A stretch of DNA of 42,272 nucleotides, taken from NCBI RefSeq assembly GCF_022829685.1, contig NZ_JAKSYE010000107.1:1-42272 (forward strand). The letters are read 5' to 3'. This DNA is from Methylobacterium sp. E-045. GTDB lineage: Bacteria; Pseudomonadota; Alphaproteobacteria; Rhizobiales; Beijerinckiaceae. Within the stretch, counting starts at the first letter, position 1; every line of letters begins with the position of its first letter. The translations under genes and the position numbers were made by a program. This document shows, piece after piece, positions 32,718 through 40,740 of this stretch. The notes under the pieces were generated by a model that was given only the letters and a program-made list of their open reading frames with translations, had not been told where the DNA came from and did no database searches.

Positions 32718-32733
32718 CCACCCCTTCCGCCAG
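32718..32733 (+). repeat. attR: distal attachment core of the island
   Basis: CCACCCCTTCCGCCAG is an exact 16-base copy of the tRNA-Ser 3' end. It lies about 150 bases from the start of the integrase gene and marks the right end of the island. Confidence 0.88.
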
Positions 32734-33099
32734 TGATGGGCATGATTTATTGCTATCGTTGATGTTTTTATGACGCGCCGCTGTCGGCCCTAACGGTGTT
32801 GGCGGACATCTGCGGACGTGGGCGGTCGTTCGCACCGAGGGTCGGATACCCGCCTCATAAGATTTGTAGCGCTGAGGATCGGCTCAGGAGCGGGATAAAC
32901 CCCTCCCCGGTGCTTTGGCCGTCGCCATGAGCGGAATTGCCGCCCGCTCGGAGCGGGCATGCTGCTCACGCCCCGATGGCATCACTGCTGCAGGATTTAC
33001 TGTTCCATGATCAGAAATTACTGTCGTCTCCGGCATCTCCATTTACTAGTCTCATATATAGGTGTGCTTCTAATATGATTTCGGGGATGGAGCATGGCG
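32734..33099. other. Chromosomal gap between island and backbone operon
   Basis: No coding content recognised. GCCCGC-TCGGA-GCGGGC (32942-32958) is a short hairpin without T run. The region probably contains the terminator of the backbone minus-strand operon and the sequence that originally followed the tRNA gene. Confidence 0.5.
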
Positions 33100-34350
33100 T
33101 TATGAACCGATCGGTAGCCCTTGTCCGATCTTCCACTGGAATGGCGGTTCGGTACCGTTGACGGCGTAGTCTCCGACGATGCGGTCCTTGAAGAGCCGGG
33201 GGTTGTGCGACGAGACCGTGCGGGCGTTGCGCCAATGCCGGTCCAGGCCGCCGGCACTGCGGGTCGCCGAAGCGCCGAGGGCGTCGAACAGGATCGTGGT
33301 GGCGTCGAGGACGAGCCCGGTCACCACGCTCTGAGCCTGCGCGAGTTCGATCTCTGCCGCCACGTTGATCGCGTGGGCCTCGGCCGCGTCGAGGCCGGCG
33401 ATCCGCGCTTCGTAGGCGCGCTGGACGGCTTCTGCCGCCTGACCCGTGATCGCGCCTGCGGCATAGGCGAGGCCGTGGACCCGGCCCACCACTTGCAGCA
33501 CCTGCGGGTCGGCGCTGGGGCGGGCGCCCGCCGCATGGGAATACGTCCGGTTGCGCTCACGCACGGCCCGCGCCACCTCGTCCGCGGCCGCCCGGGCGAT
33601 GCCGCTTAGTGTCGCGAGATGTACCGCCTGGAAGAAGGCCGGTCCGTAGGGAAAACGGATGTCCGTGGCCAGCGGCTCGCCGACCGCAGGCGCATCCTCG
33701 AACAGGGCCGTGCCGCTTGCCGTGAGCCGCTGTCCGAAGCCGTCCCAATCGTCGATCACCTCGACGCCCGGCCCCCTGGCCGCCACCACCACGGAGGTTT
33801 CCTCCCCCGCCTCGCCCGTGCCGACGACGTCGATCCAATCCGCGTAGAGCGAGCCCGTGGTGTAGTATTTCCGCCCCGTGAGCCCCCAGCCCGTGCCGCT
33901 GCGGTGGATGCGGGTGTCGAAGCTGCCGACCGTCGCCGCCCCTGTCTCGGACCATGCGCCCCCGAACAGGTCGCCGGCGGCGAGGCGTTCGAGCCAGTGG
34001 CTGCGGCGCGGCCCGTGCGGGCTGCCGACGGTATCCTCCGCGAAACCGAAATGGTTGCGCAGCGCCTGCGGCAGGTTCGAATCCGCCTGGGCCAGTTCGG
34101 CAAGGAGGCCGAACAGCTCCGGCAGGCTGGCGCCGAAGCCGCCTTCCGCCTCCGGTACCCGAAGGGCTCCGAACCGGGCCTCGCGCAGCCAGCTCAGCGC
34201 CTCGTAGGGCAAGCGGCGTTCCCGCTCGCGCGCGATGGCGCCGTCGCGAATCCGGGCAAAGATCGGCCGGAAGCGTGCCGCCAGGGCGTCATAGCGGGAG
34301 CCGGGGACTGTCCCCCAGGCGGCCCATGCGGTCGTGTTCGGCTCGCTCAT
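33100..34350 (-). CDS. SfnB/DszC-like acyl-CoA dehydrogenase-fold flavin monooxygenase
   Basis: A 416-residue acyl-CoA dehydrogenase-fold protein of the sulfur-acquisition SfnB / DszC type. Typical blocks are GRKYYTTGSLYADW (mid-protein), DWDGFGQRLTASGT, and the late signature GLDRHWRNARTVSSHNP, seen in DszC and SfnB proteins. These enzymes use reduced flavin from a separate reductase to oxygenate organosulfur compounds such as sulfones. It is the last gene of the operon and ends the unit. About 30 bases separate it from livF. Substrate not predictable. Confidence 0.85.
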   Translation of the reverse strand: MSEPNTTAWAAWGTVPGSRYDALAARFRPIFARIRDGAIARERERRLPYEALSWLREARFGALRVPEAEGGFGASLPELFGLLAELAQADSNLPQALRNHFGFAEDTVGSPHGPRRSHWLERLAAGDLFGGAWSETGAATVGSFDTRIHRSGTGWGLTGRKYYTTGSLYADWIDVVGTGEAGEETSVVVAARGPGVEVIDDWDGFGQRLTASGTALFEDAPAVGEPLATDIRFPYGPAFFQAVHLATLSGIARAAADEVARAVRERNRTYSHAAGARPSADPQVLQVVGRVHGLAYAAGAITGQAAEAVQRAYEARIAGLDAAEAHAINVAAEIELAQAQSVVTGLVLDATTILFDALGASATRSAGGLDRHWRNARTVSSHNPRLFKDRIVGDYAVNGTEPPFQWKIGQGLPIGS

Positions 34351-34380
34351 CGCTGGTCCTTGATCGAGAATGGAACGTGG

Positions 34381-35148
34381 TCAGTGCCGCGTCGCCGTCG
34401 CCGCACCCCCGAGGTAGATCTCGCCGAGGCGGCCGCTCGTGGCGAGGTCCGCAGCCAGTCCGGCTTCGACGACACGACCGCTCTCCAGCACGTAGGCACG
34501 GTCGGCATAGGCCAGGACAAGGTTGGCGCTCTGCTCGGCGAGAAGGAAGCTCATGCCCTCCTCGCGGTTGAGACGACGGATGATCTCGAAGATCTCTCCG
34601 ACGATGATCGGCGCGAGCCCCATCGACGGCTCGTCGAGGAGGACGAGGGTCGGGCGGGTCATCAGCGCCCGGCCGATCGCCACCATCTGCTGCTCGCCGC
34701 CGGAGGTGAGTCCGGCCTTGGCCGAGCGCCGGTCGCGCAGACGTGGGAACCACCCGTAGACCCGCTCGAGGTCGTCCGCGAGCTGTCGCCGGCTCGGGCG
34801 GCGCAGGAAGCCACCCGTCCTGAGATTCTCCTCGACGGTGAGCTGCCCGAAGACGTGGCGTCCCTCGAGCACCTGCACGATGCCCCGATGCACCAGATCG
34901 GCCGGATCGAGGGCGGCCGTCGACTCGCCCCTCCAGCGGATGCTGCCACCCCGCAGGGCGCCACGCTGCGGTCCGAGCAGGTTCGAGATCGCCCGCAGCG
35001 TCGTGGACTTACCTGCGCCGTTCGAGCCCAGCAGCGCCACGATGGAGCCCTCTGCGACGGTGAGCGAGACGCCGCGCAGGACGGGCCCCGCCTGCCCATA
35101 GGACGCCTCGATGGAGTCGACGGCGAGGAAATCGTGGCTTCGCGTCAT
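34381..35148 (-). CDS. livF: LivF-type ABC transporter ATPase
   Basis: A 255-residue ATPase; start ATG 35148 at MTRSHDFLAV, while the upstream extension of the open frame belongs to another gene's shadow. Walker A GSNGAGKS, signature LTSGGEQQMVAIGRAL, Walker B LVLLDEPSMGL and a switch His-type EQSAN segment are seen. LivF is one of the two cytoplasmic ATPases of branched-chain amino-acid-type (HAAT) importers. It is separated by 11 bases from the binding-protein gene. Confidence 0.9.
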   Translation of the reverse strand: MTRSHDFLAVDSIEASYGQAGPVLRGVSLTVAEGSIVALLGSNGAGKSTTLRAISNLLGPQRGALRGGSIRWRGESTAALDPADLVHRGIVQVLEGRHVFGQLTVEENLRTGGFLRRPSRRQLADDLERVYGWFPRLRDRRSAKAGLTSGGEQQMVAIGRALMTRPTLVLLDEPSMGLAPIIVGEIFEIIRRLNREEGMSFLLAEQSANLVLAYADRAYVLESGRVVEAGLAADLATSGRLGEIYLGGAATATRH

Positions 35149-35159
35149 GGCCGCTCCTC

Positions 35160-36509
35160 TCAGCGCGCGCTGGCTTCGGCGGATTCGGCCGTGCGGGGGA
35201 CGATGCCCTTCTCCTTGGCGTAGGCCGCAGCGCGCTCGTAGATCAGCGGCAGCAGCAGTTCGCGGTCGGACTTCACCCAGCCGTTGCTGACGATGGCCCA
35301 TTTGGCGCCGTCCCATTGCAGCACCTTGCCGGCGCCGCCACCCTCGTGATCCTTGATCGAGAGCGTGAGGGGTTGGACCAGGCCCTCGGCGCCGATCTGC
35401 TTCAGGCGAGCCTCGTCGAGGACGAGGTGTTCGAGGCCCCATTGCGCCTCCTCGCCGGTGATGGGCCGGTTGCCGAAGCGGCCTTGCGCCGTCCGGATCG
35501 CCTCGACGGCGATGATCGTCTCGATGATTCCCGAATTGTAGTAGACCGAGCCGAAGCTCTTTGGGTCTCGCAGGTCGCTGCGGTTCTTGTCGACGATCTC
35601 CGCCTTGATCTTCTTGAGGATCTCGAAATCCTGGCCGGCCGGGAACGGCGTGATCGCCAGATAGCCCTTGCCGACGCTGCCGGCGGGCCGGACGTCCTCC
35701 TCCGATCCCGACCAGATGCCGCCGATGATCCGGTTGACGGGAAAGCCGGTCTTGGCCGCCGTCTTGATCGCCACCGGCGTCATCACGCCCCAACCCCGCA
35801 GGAACACCCAGTCCGGTTTGATCTGCCGGACGCGCGCCCATTGCGCGGACTGGTCGTTGCCGGGATGCGGCACCGGGATCTGGATGTTCTCGAACCCGTA
35901 TTCCTTCGAGAGGATGTCGAGGGGCGTCTGGGTTTCCTTGCCGTAGGGACTGTCGTGATAGATCGTTGCGATCTTGACGCCCTTGAGCTTGTCCTTACCG
36001 CCCACCTGCTCGGCGATGTAGTTCACCACCGAGGAGGCCTCGCTCCAGAAACTGAAGAGCACCGTGAAGCTATAGGGGAAGACCCGTCCGTCGATGGCCT
36101 CGGTGCGGCCGTAGCCGGTGGTGATCAGCGGGATCCTGTCGGCCACCGACTTCTCGGTGAGCGCCTTCGAGACCGGGTCGCCATGCGGCAGGAAGACCGC
36201 CACCGGCGACCCGTTCTTGCCGCCCTTCACCCGCTCGTAGCACTCGACTCCCTTCTCCACCGCCCATTCGGTCTCGCACTCGTCCCAGAACAGCTTCACG
36301 CCGTTGATGCCGCCCTCCACCTCGTTGATGTAGCGCAGGTAGTCGATCACCCCCGCCCAGGAGGGGATGCCGGAGGAAGCGTAGGCGCCGACCCGGAAGG
36401 TCGCGAGCGGGAAGTATTGCTCCTTCGCATCCCCGGCCGAAGCGGGTGCCGCCAGGGCGAAGGAGGCCGTGACCGCGGCGGCGCGGATCGCACGGGTGAG
36501 GATCGTCAT
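35160..36509 (-). CDS. livK: Periplasmic substrate-binding protein of HAAT ABC importer
   Basis: A 449-residue type I periplasmic binding protein starting at ATG 36509. A signal peptide (MTILTRAIRAAAVTASFALA, cleavage near ASAGD) is followed by two alternating lobes. Blocks such as GGINGVKLFWDECETEW, VAVFLPHGDPVSKALTEK and KIATIYHDSPYGKE match the Peripla_BP_6 family. In this operon with desulfurisation-type monooxygenases it probably binds an organosulfur or related compound instead of an amino acid (inference). The gene name follows family position. Confidence 0.88.
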   Translation of the reverse strand: MTILTRAIRAAAVTASFALAAPASAGDAKEQYFPLATFRVGAYASSGIPSWAGVIDYLRYINEVEGGINGVKLFWDECETEWAVEKGVECYERVKGGKNGSPVAVFLPHGDPVSKALTEKSVADRIPLITTGYGRTEAIDGRVFPYSFTVLFSFWSEASSVVNYIAEQVGGKDKLKGVKIATIYHDSPYGKETQTPLDILSKEYGFENIQIPVPHPGNDQSAQWARVRQIKPDWVFLRGWGVMTPVAIKTAAKTGFPVNRIIGGIWSGSEEDVRPAGSVGKGYLAITPFPAGQDFEILKKIKAEIVDKNRSDLRDPKSFGSVYYNSGIIETIIAVEAIRTAQGRFGNRPITGEEAQWGLEHLVLDEARLKQIGAEGLVQPLTLSIKDHEGGGAGKVLQWDGAKWAIVSNGWVKSDRELLLPLIYERAAAYAKEKGIVPRTAESAEASAR

Positions 36510-36544
36510 CGGGAAACTCCGGGAGCGTAGGGGGCGGAGAGGGA

Positions 36545-37606
36545 TCAGGTGCGTGCGGCGAGGCGGTGCCAAAGGCGGCTGGCGAGGGCCGACAGGCCGT
36601 CGGGCTCGTGGATCAGCAGCCAGACGATCAGGCCGCCGAAGAGGATGTGCTGGAGGTTCTGCAATTGGCCGCCATCGATGGCGCCGCCGAACACGATTCC
36701 CGCCACGTGGCTGAGGAGGATCGGCAGCAGGACGATGAAGGCCGCGCCGATGAACGAGCCGGCGAGGCTGCCCATCCCGCCGATGATGATGACGAACATC
36801 ACCTGGAACGAGCGGTCGAGATCGAAGCTGCGCGCATCCACCGTGCCGAGATAGGCGAAGGCCCAGAGCGCGCCGGCGATGCCGCAGACGGTGGCTCCCA
36901 CGAAGAAGGCCTTGAGCTTGGCCTGCGCCACCGGGATGCCGATCACCGCCGCCGCGGTGTCCATGTCGCGCACGGCCATCCAGCTGCGGCCGGTCTGGCT
37001 GCGCACCAGCCGCCACGCCACGGCCGTCACGAGGATGACGGTGCCAAGGGTGAGGAGGTAGCGCCCGCCCGGTCGCGACAGGTCGTAGCCGGCCAAGGCG
37101 AGGCGCGGTGCCGAGATCGTGCTCGACGAGGCATAGTTGGAGAACCACGGATACTGGTTCAGCACCCACTCGATCAGGAACTGCGCGGCCAGCGTCGTCG
37201 CCACGAGGTAGAAGCCCTTGATGCGCAAGGACGGCAGGCCGACGACGAGCCCGACCAGTCCGGCGACGAGGCCGCCGAGGACGAGGCTCGCCGGCAGCGG
37301 CAGTTCGGGGACCCGCAGCAGCAGGTTGTAGGTGGCGTAGGCCCCCGCCGCCATGAAGGCGCCGGTGCCCAGCGAGGCCTGGCCCGCGTAGCCCATGGTC
37401 AGGTTGAGGCCGAGGCCGGCGAGCGCCATGATCAGGAACGGGATCAGGATCGCGTTGAGCCAGTAGTCGCTGGCCACGGCCGGCACGGCGAAGGCGGTCG
37501 TCACGAGGATCGCCAGCATCGTGGCGCGGGCCGACAGGGTCGGGACGAGAGCGCGGCGGACGGGGTGAGCGCCCGGCAAGGCCGAGACGGAGGCGACGGG
37601 GGGCAT
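36545..37606 (-). CDS. livM: LivM-type ABC permease
   Basis: A 353-residue integral membrane protein starting at ATG 37606. About nine to ten helices; the family block NLTMGYAGQASLGTGAFMAA near residue 70 and IIIGGMGSLAGSFIGAAFI in the C-terminal half are characteristic. It forms the channel together with the LivH homologue. Four bases separate its start from the LivH stop. Confidence 0.9.
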   Translation of the reverse strand: MPPVASVSALPGAHPVRRALVPTLSARATMLAILVTTAFAVPAVASDYWLNAILIPFLIMALAGLGLNLTMGYAGQASLGTGAFMAAGAYATYNLLLRVPELPLPASLVLGGLVAGLVGLVVGLPSLRIKGFYLVATTLAAQFLIEWVLNQYPWFSNYASSSTISAPRLALAGYDLSRPGGRYLLTLGTVILVTAVAWRLVRSQTGRSWMAVRDMDTAAAVIGIPVAQAKLKAFFVGATVCGIAGALWAFAYLGTVDARSFDLDRSFQVMFVIIIGGMGSLAGSFIGAAFIVLLPILLSHVAGIVFGGAIDGGQLQNLQHILFGGLIVWLLIHEPDGLSALASRLWHRLAART

Positions 37607-37610
37607 GCGC

Positions 37611-38492
37611 TCAGACCCTCTCGATGGCGCGCTCGCCGAACAGGCCGGCGGGCCGGGCGAGCAGGAAGGCGACGGCGAGCACGTAGGCGAACCAGGTGGA
37701 GACGCTCCCACCCAGGAGCGGGCCGAGATAGATCTCGGCGAGGCTGTCGCTCGCGCCCACGATGAGACCGCCGACCACGGCGCCGGCGATGGAGGTGAAG
37801 CCGCCGATGATGAGGACGGGCAGCGCCTTCAGGACGACGAAGGTGAGGGAGAACTGGACGCCCTGGCGCGCGCCCCAGAGCAGGCCCGCCACGAGGGCGA
37901 CGAAGCCCGCCACCGCCCAGACTACGGCCCAGAGGGTCTGCAGGCGGATGCCGATGGAGAGGGCCGCGCCCGGATCGTCGGCGACGGCGCGCAGGGACAG
38001 GCCGATCCGCGTGCGGTCGAAGAACAGCGACAGGGCGATGACTAGGGCGCCGGCGGTGGCTGCGGCGGCCAGATCGAACTGGCTGAGCTGGATCGGCCCG
38101 AGTTCGATCGGCGTGTCGGGAATGCCGAGATCGAGCTCATGCACGCTCGCTCCCATCAGGAGCTGCGAGGTCCCCTCGATGACGTAGGAGAGGCCGAGGG
38201 TGGCCATGAACAGGGTGATCTGAGGCCGGTTGGCCAGGGGGCGAAGCACGACCCGCTCCACCGCAACCGCCAGCGCCACCAGGATCGCGAGGGTGATGAG
38301 GCCGGAGAGCCAGAGATCGATCCCCCTCTCCCGCAGGGTGACGAAGGTGAGCGCGGCGCAGAGCACCATCGCCCCTTGCGCGAAGTTGAACACGCCCGAC
38401 GCCTTGTAGACCAGCACGAAGCCGATCGCGACGAGGGCGTACATCACCCCCGCCAGCAGGCCGCCGGCCAGGGTCTCGAGGAAGAAGCTCAT
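37611..38492 (-). CDS. livH: LivH-type ABC permease
   Basis: A 293-residue integral membrane protein starting at ATG 38492. The start (LLAGVMYALVAIGFVLVYKA, then GVFNFAQGAMV) is the LivH signature, and IIGGFTSIAGAVVGGLIVG follows in the C-terminal half. About eight helices. It is 13 bases from the LivG stop. Partner of LivM. Confidence 0.92.
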   Translation of the reverse strand: MSFFLETLAGGLLAGVMYALVAIGFVLVYKASGVFNFAQGAMVLCAALTFVTLRERGIDLWLSGLITLAILVALAVAVERVVLRPLANRPQITLFMATLGLSYVIEGTSQLLMGASVHELDLGIPDTPIELGPIQLSQFDLAAAATAGALVIALSLFFDRTRIGLSLRAVADDPGAALSIGIRLQTLWAVVWAVAGFVALVAGLLWGARQGVQFSLTFVVLKALPVLIIGGFTSIAGAVVGGLIVGASDSLAEIYLGPLLGGSVSTWFAYVLAVAFLLARPAGLFGERAIERV

Positions 38493-38505
38493 GGCTGGGA
38501 AGGCC

Positions 38506-39276
38506 TCAATGGGGCGTGCCGAGATAGGCGGCGATGACGGCCGGGTCGGTGCGGATGGCCGCTGGCGTGCCGTCCCCGACCTTGCGGCCATAATCCAGCA
38601 CGACGACGTGGTCCGAGAGGTCCATGATCACCCCGATATCGTGCTCGATCAGGACGATGGTGGTGCCGAACTCGGCCCTCGCCTGCGCGATGAAGCCGCT
38701 CATGGCGCGCTTCTCGTCCTGGTTCATGCCCGCCATCGGCTCGTCGAGGAGGAGGAGCGTCGGCCGGCCGACGAGGGCACGGGCCAGGTCGACGCGCTTC
38801 TGGACCCCGTAGGACAGGGTGGCGACGATGGCGTCGCGGTGGGCCGACAGATCGAGAAAGGCCAGGATCGCCTCGGCGCGGTCCCGGAACTCGGCCGTCT
38901 CGGCGCGGTCGCGGAACACCCCGAAGGCGTGCTCGGCCAGGGTGGTGCGGCTGTGGCGCGTCAGACCCGCAAGCACGTTGTCGAGGACGCTGAGTTTCCC
39001 GAACAGGGCCGCGTGCTGGAAGGTGCGTCCGATGCCGCGTCGCGCCGCCTGCAGGGGGCGAATACGGGCGAACCGCTCGCCCTCGAACACGACCTCACCG
39101 GAATCCGCCCGGTAGACGCCGTTGAGGATGTTCAGCAGCGAACTCTTGCCGGCTCCGTTCGGCCCGATGAGGGCGCAGATCTCGCCGCGCTCCACCGTGA
39201 AGCTCAGGGCGTTGATCGCCTTGATGCCCTTGAAGGCCAGGGAGACATCGGTGAGTTCGAGGATCGGATCGGGCAT
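38506..39276 (-). CDS. livG: LivG-type ABC transporter ATPase
   Basis: A 256-residue ATPase starting at ATG 39276. Walker A GPNGAGKS is at 38-45, the signature region reads LSYGVQKRVDLARAL (in place of LSGGQ), and Walker B is LLLLDEPMAGM. The switch region ends with VLIEHDIGVIM, typical of LivG. It lies 8 bases after the FMN monooxygenase gene. Confidence 0.92.
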   Translation of the reverse strand: MPDPILELTDVSLAFKGIKAINALSFTVERGEICALIGPNGAGKSSLLNILNGVYRADSGEVVFEGERFARIRPLQAARRGIGRTFQHAALFGKLSVLDNVLAGLTRHSRTTLAEHAFGVFRDRAETAEFRDRAEAILAFLDLSAHRDAIVATLSYGVQKRVDLARALVGRPTLLLLDEPMAGMNQDEKRAMSGFIAQARAEFGTTIVLIEHDIGVIMDLSDHVVVLDYGRKVGDGTPAAIRTDPAVIAAYLGTPH

Positions 39277-39284
39277 GGCCGGTC

Positions 39285-40694
39285 TCACTCGGCCGCCGCG
39301 GCCGGTCGCAGGGCGGCCTCGCGTGCCTTCACCGCCTCGATGTCGCGATAGGCATGGGCCGGGTGGGTCTCGGGCAGGAGCGGCCCGCGCCCGAACAGTT
39401 TCTCGCGCAGTGTCCCGGGACGATAGGCTTTCGGATAGGCGCCACGCTTCTGGAGCTCGGGCACGAGGAGGTTCACCGCGTCCTCGAACGTCTCCGGCGT
39501 GACCGCATAGGCGAGGTTGAAACCATCGACGTCGGTCTCCTCCGCCCATTCCTGGAGGATGTCGGCCACCGTCGAGGGAGAGCCGACGAAGACCGGCCCC
39601 AGACCGCCGATCCCGCCCCAGCGGGCCAGTTCCTCGATGGACCAGGGCTTCTCCGAGCCGGTAAAATTCTCCACCATCGAGACGATGGCGTTGGTCTCCA
39701 CCTTTCGGATCAGGTCGGTGGGCGCGTATTGCCCGAAATCGATCCCGCTCCAGCCGGACATGAAGACCAGGGCCCCGTCATAGGAGGTATAGCGCTGGTA
39801 TTCTTCGAACTTCGCTCGCGCCTTCTCGTCGGTCTCGGCCACGATCACGGTGGTGAGGTTGTAGACGAGGACGTCGCGCGGATCGCGGCCCGAGGCCGCC
39901 GCCTTGGCGCGAACCTCGGCCACATAGGCCTTGAGGGTCGCCTTGATCGGGGACGCCACGAACACGCATTCGGCATGTCCCGCGGCGAAAGCCTTGCCGG
40001 GGCCGGACGCGCCGGCCTGATAGAGCACGGGCGTGCGCTGGGGCGAGGGTTCGCAGAGATGATAGCCCGGCACGGTGAAGTGACGGCCCTGATGCGCGAT
40101 CTCATGGACTTTGGCCGGGTCGGTGAAGACGCGCCTGTCGCGGTCGCGCAGGACGGCGTCGTCCTCCCAGCTGCCCTCGAACAGCTTGTAGAGAACCTCG
40201 ACATATTCGGCCGCGACCTCGTAGCGGTTGTCGTGCCGCTTGAGCCCGCCTTCGCCGATATTCTTCGCGCCGCTCTCCAGATAGGAGGTGACGATGTTCC
40301 AGCCGACCCGGCCCTTGGTGTGGTGGTCGGCTGTCGAGAGGCGGCGGGCGAAGGTGTAGGGGTGCTCGAACGAGGTCGAGGCCGTGATGCCGATGCCGAG
40401 ATGCTCGGTGGCGAGCGCGATCGGCGCCGCGAGCTGGATCGGGTCGTTCACCGGGATCTGCGCCGCCTGATGCAGCGCGTGCCAGTTCGACCCCTTGTAG
40501 ACGTCGTAATAGCCCACGACGTCGGCGATGAAGATCCCGTCGAAGATGCCCCGCTCCAGGGTCTTGGCGAGGTCGGTCCAGTATTCGAGGTCCTTGTACT
40601 GCCAGGACCGGTCGCGGGGATGCGCCCAGAGGCCCGGCGACTGGTGGCCGACACAATTCATGTCGAAGGCGTTGAAGCGGATCTGGCGGGTCAT
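39285..40694 (-). CDS. NtaA/SnaA/DszA-family FMN-dependent monooxygenase
   Basis: A 469-residue flavin-dependent monooxygenase of the bacterial luciferase-like group. ATG 40694 is used; the in-frame TTG at 40700 is less likely. Typical blocks are FNAFDMNCVGHQSPGLW near the start, a GIFIADVVGYYDVY block, RRLSTADHHTKGRVGWNIVT, and PVLYQAGASGPGKAFAAGHAE. DszA, SnaA and NtaA members attack sulfones, streptogramins or nitrilotriacetate with reduced FMN. Next to SfnB/DszC-like genes a sulfone or alkyl-sulfur substrate is the likeliest (inference). No flavin reductase is seen in the window. Confidence 0.88.
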   Translation of the reverse strand: MTRQIRFNAFDMNCVGHQSPGLWAHPRDRSWQYKDLEYWTDLAKTLERGIFDGIFIADVVGYYDVYKGSNWHALHQAAQIPVNDPIQLAAPIALATEHLGIGITASTSFEHPYTFARRLSTADHHTKGRVGWNIVTSYLESGAKNIGEGGLKRHDNRYEVAAEYVEVLYKLFEGSWEDDAVLRDRDRRVFTDPAKVHEIAHQGRHFTVPGYHLCEPSPQRTPVLYQAGASGPGKAFAAGHAECVFVASPIKATLKAYVAEVRAKAAASGRDPRDVLVYNLTTVIVAETDEKARAKFEEYQRYTSYDGALVFMSGWSGIDFGQYAPTDLIRKVETNAIVSMVENFTGSEKPWSIEELARWGGIGGLGPVFVGSPSTVADILQEWAEETDVDGFNLAYAVTPETFEDAVNLLVPELQKRGAYPKAYRPGTLREKLFGRGPLLPETHPAHAYRDIEAVKAREAALRPAAAAE

Positions 40695-40740
40695 GGACAA
40701 GTCCGTTGAGGCGGTCGGTCGGCTCGTGAGCGCGGTCGCG

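Larger units (their letters stand above)
1169..32733. mobile_element. Integrated genomic island (about 31.5 kb) at tRNA-Ser(UGA)
   Basis: The two 16-bp direct repeats (1169-1184 and 32718-32733) bracket a mosaic segment with a P4-type integrase, an AlpA-like regulator, an HUH Rep-like protein, a serine recombinase, gene relics and several restriction or defence-type genes. Flanking DNA on both sides (flagellin and tRNA; porin and ABC operon) is ordinary chromosome. The integrase is at the end away from the tRNA, whereas P4-type elements usually carry it beside the tRNA, so the island may be composite or arranged differently from the standard type. No conjugation genes were seen, so transfer would need help from another element. 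Confidence 0.85.

Noticed and set aside
33619..35223. 534-codon open frame on the plus strand
   Set aside because: It lies antisense to the SfnB-like and livF genes, has no motif and reads as Arg/Ala/Gly-rich noise, typical of high-GC shadows.
35149..37169. Minus-strand open frames extending upstream of livF (to 35841) and of livK (to 37169)
   Set aside because: The extra N-terminal parts are out-of-frame readings of neighbouring genes. The real starts have signal peptide or family-typical beginnings at 35148 and 36509.
36566..37765. 399-codon plus-strand open frame opposite livM
   Set aside because: Antisense to a clear permease gene; composition is Asp/Glu/Arg/His-rich without domains.
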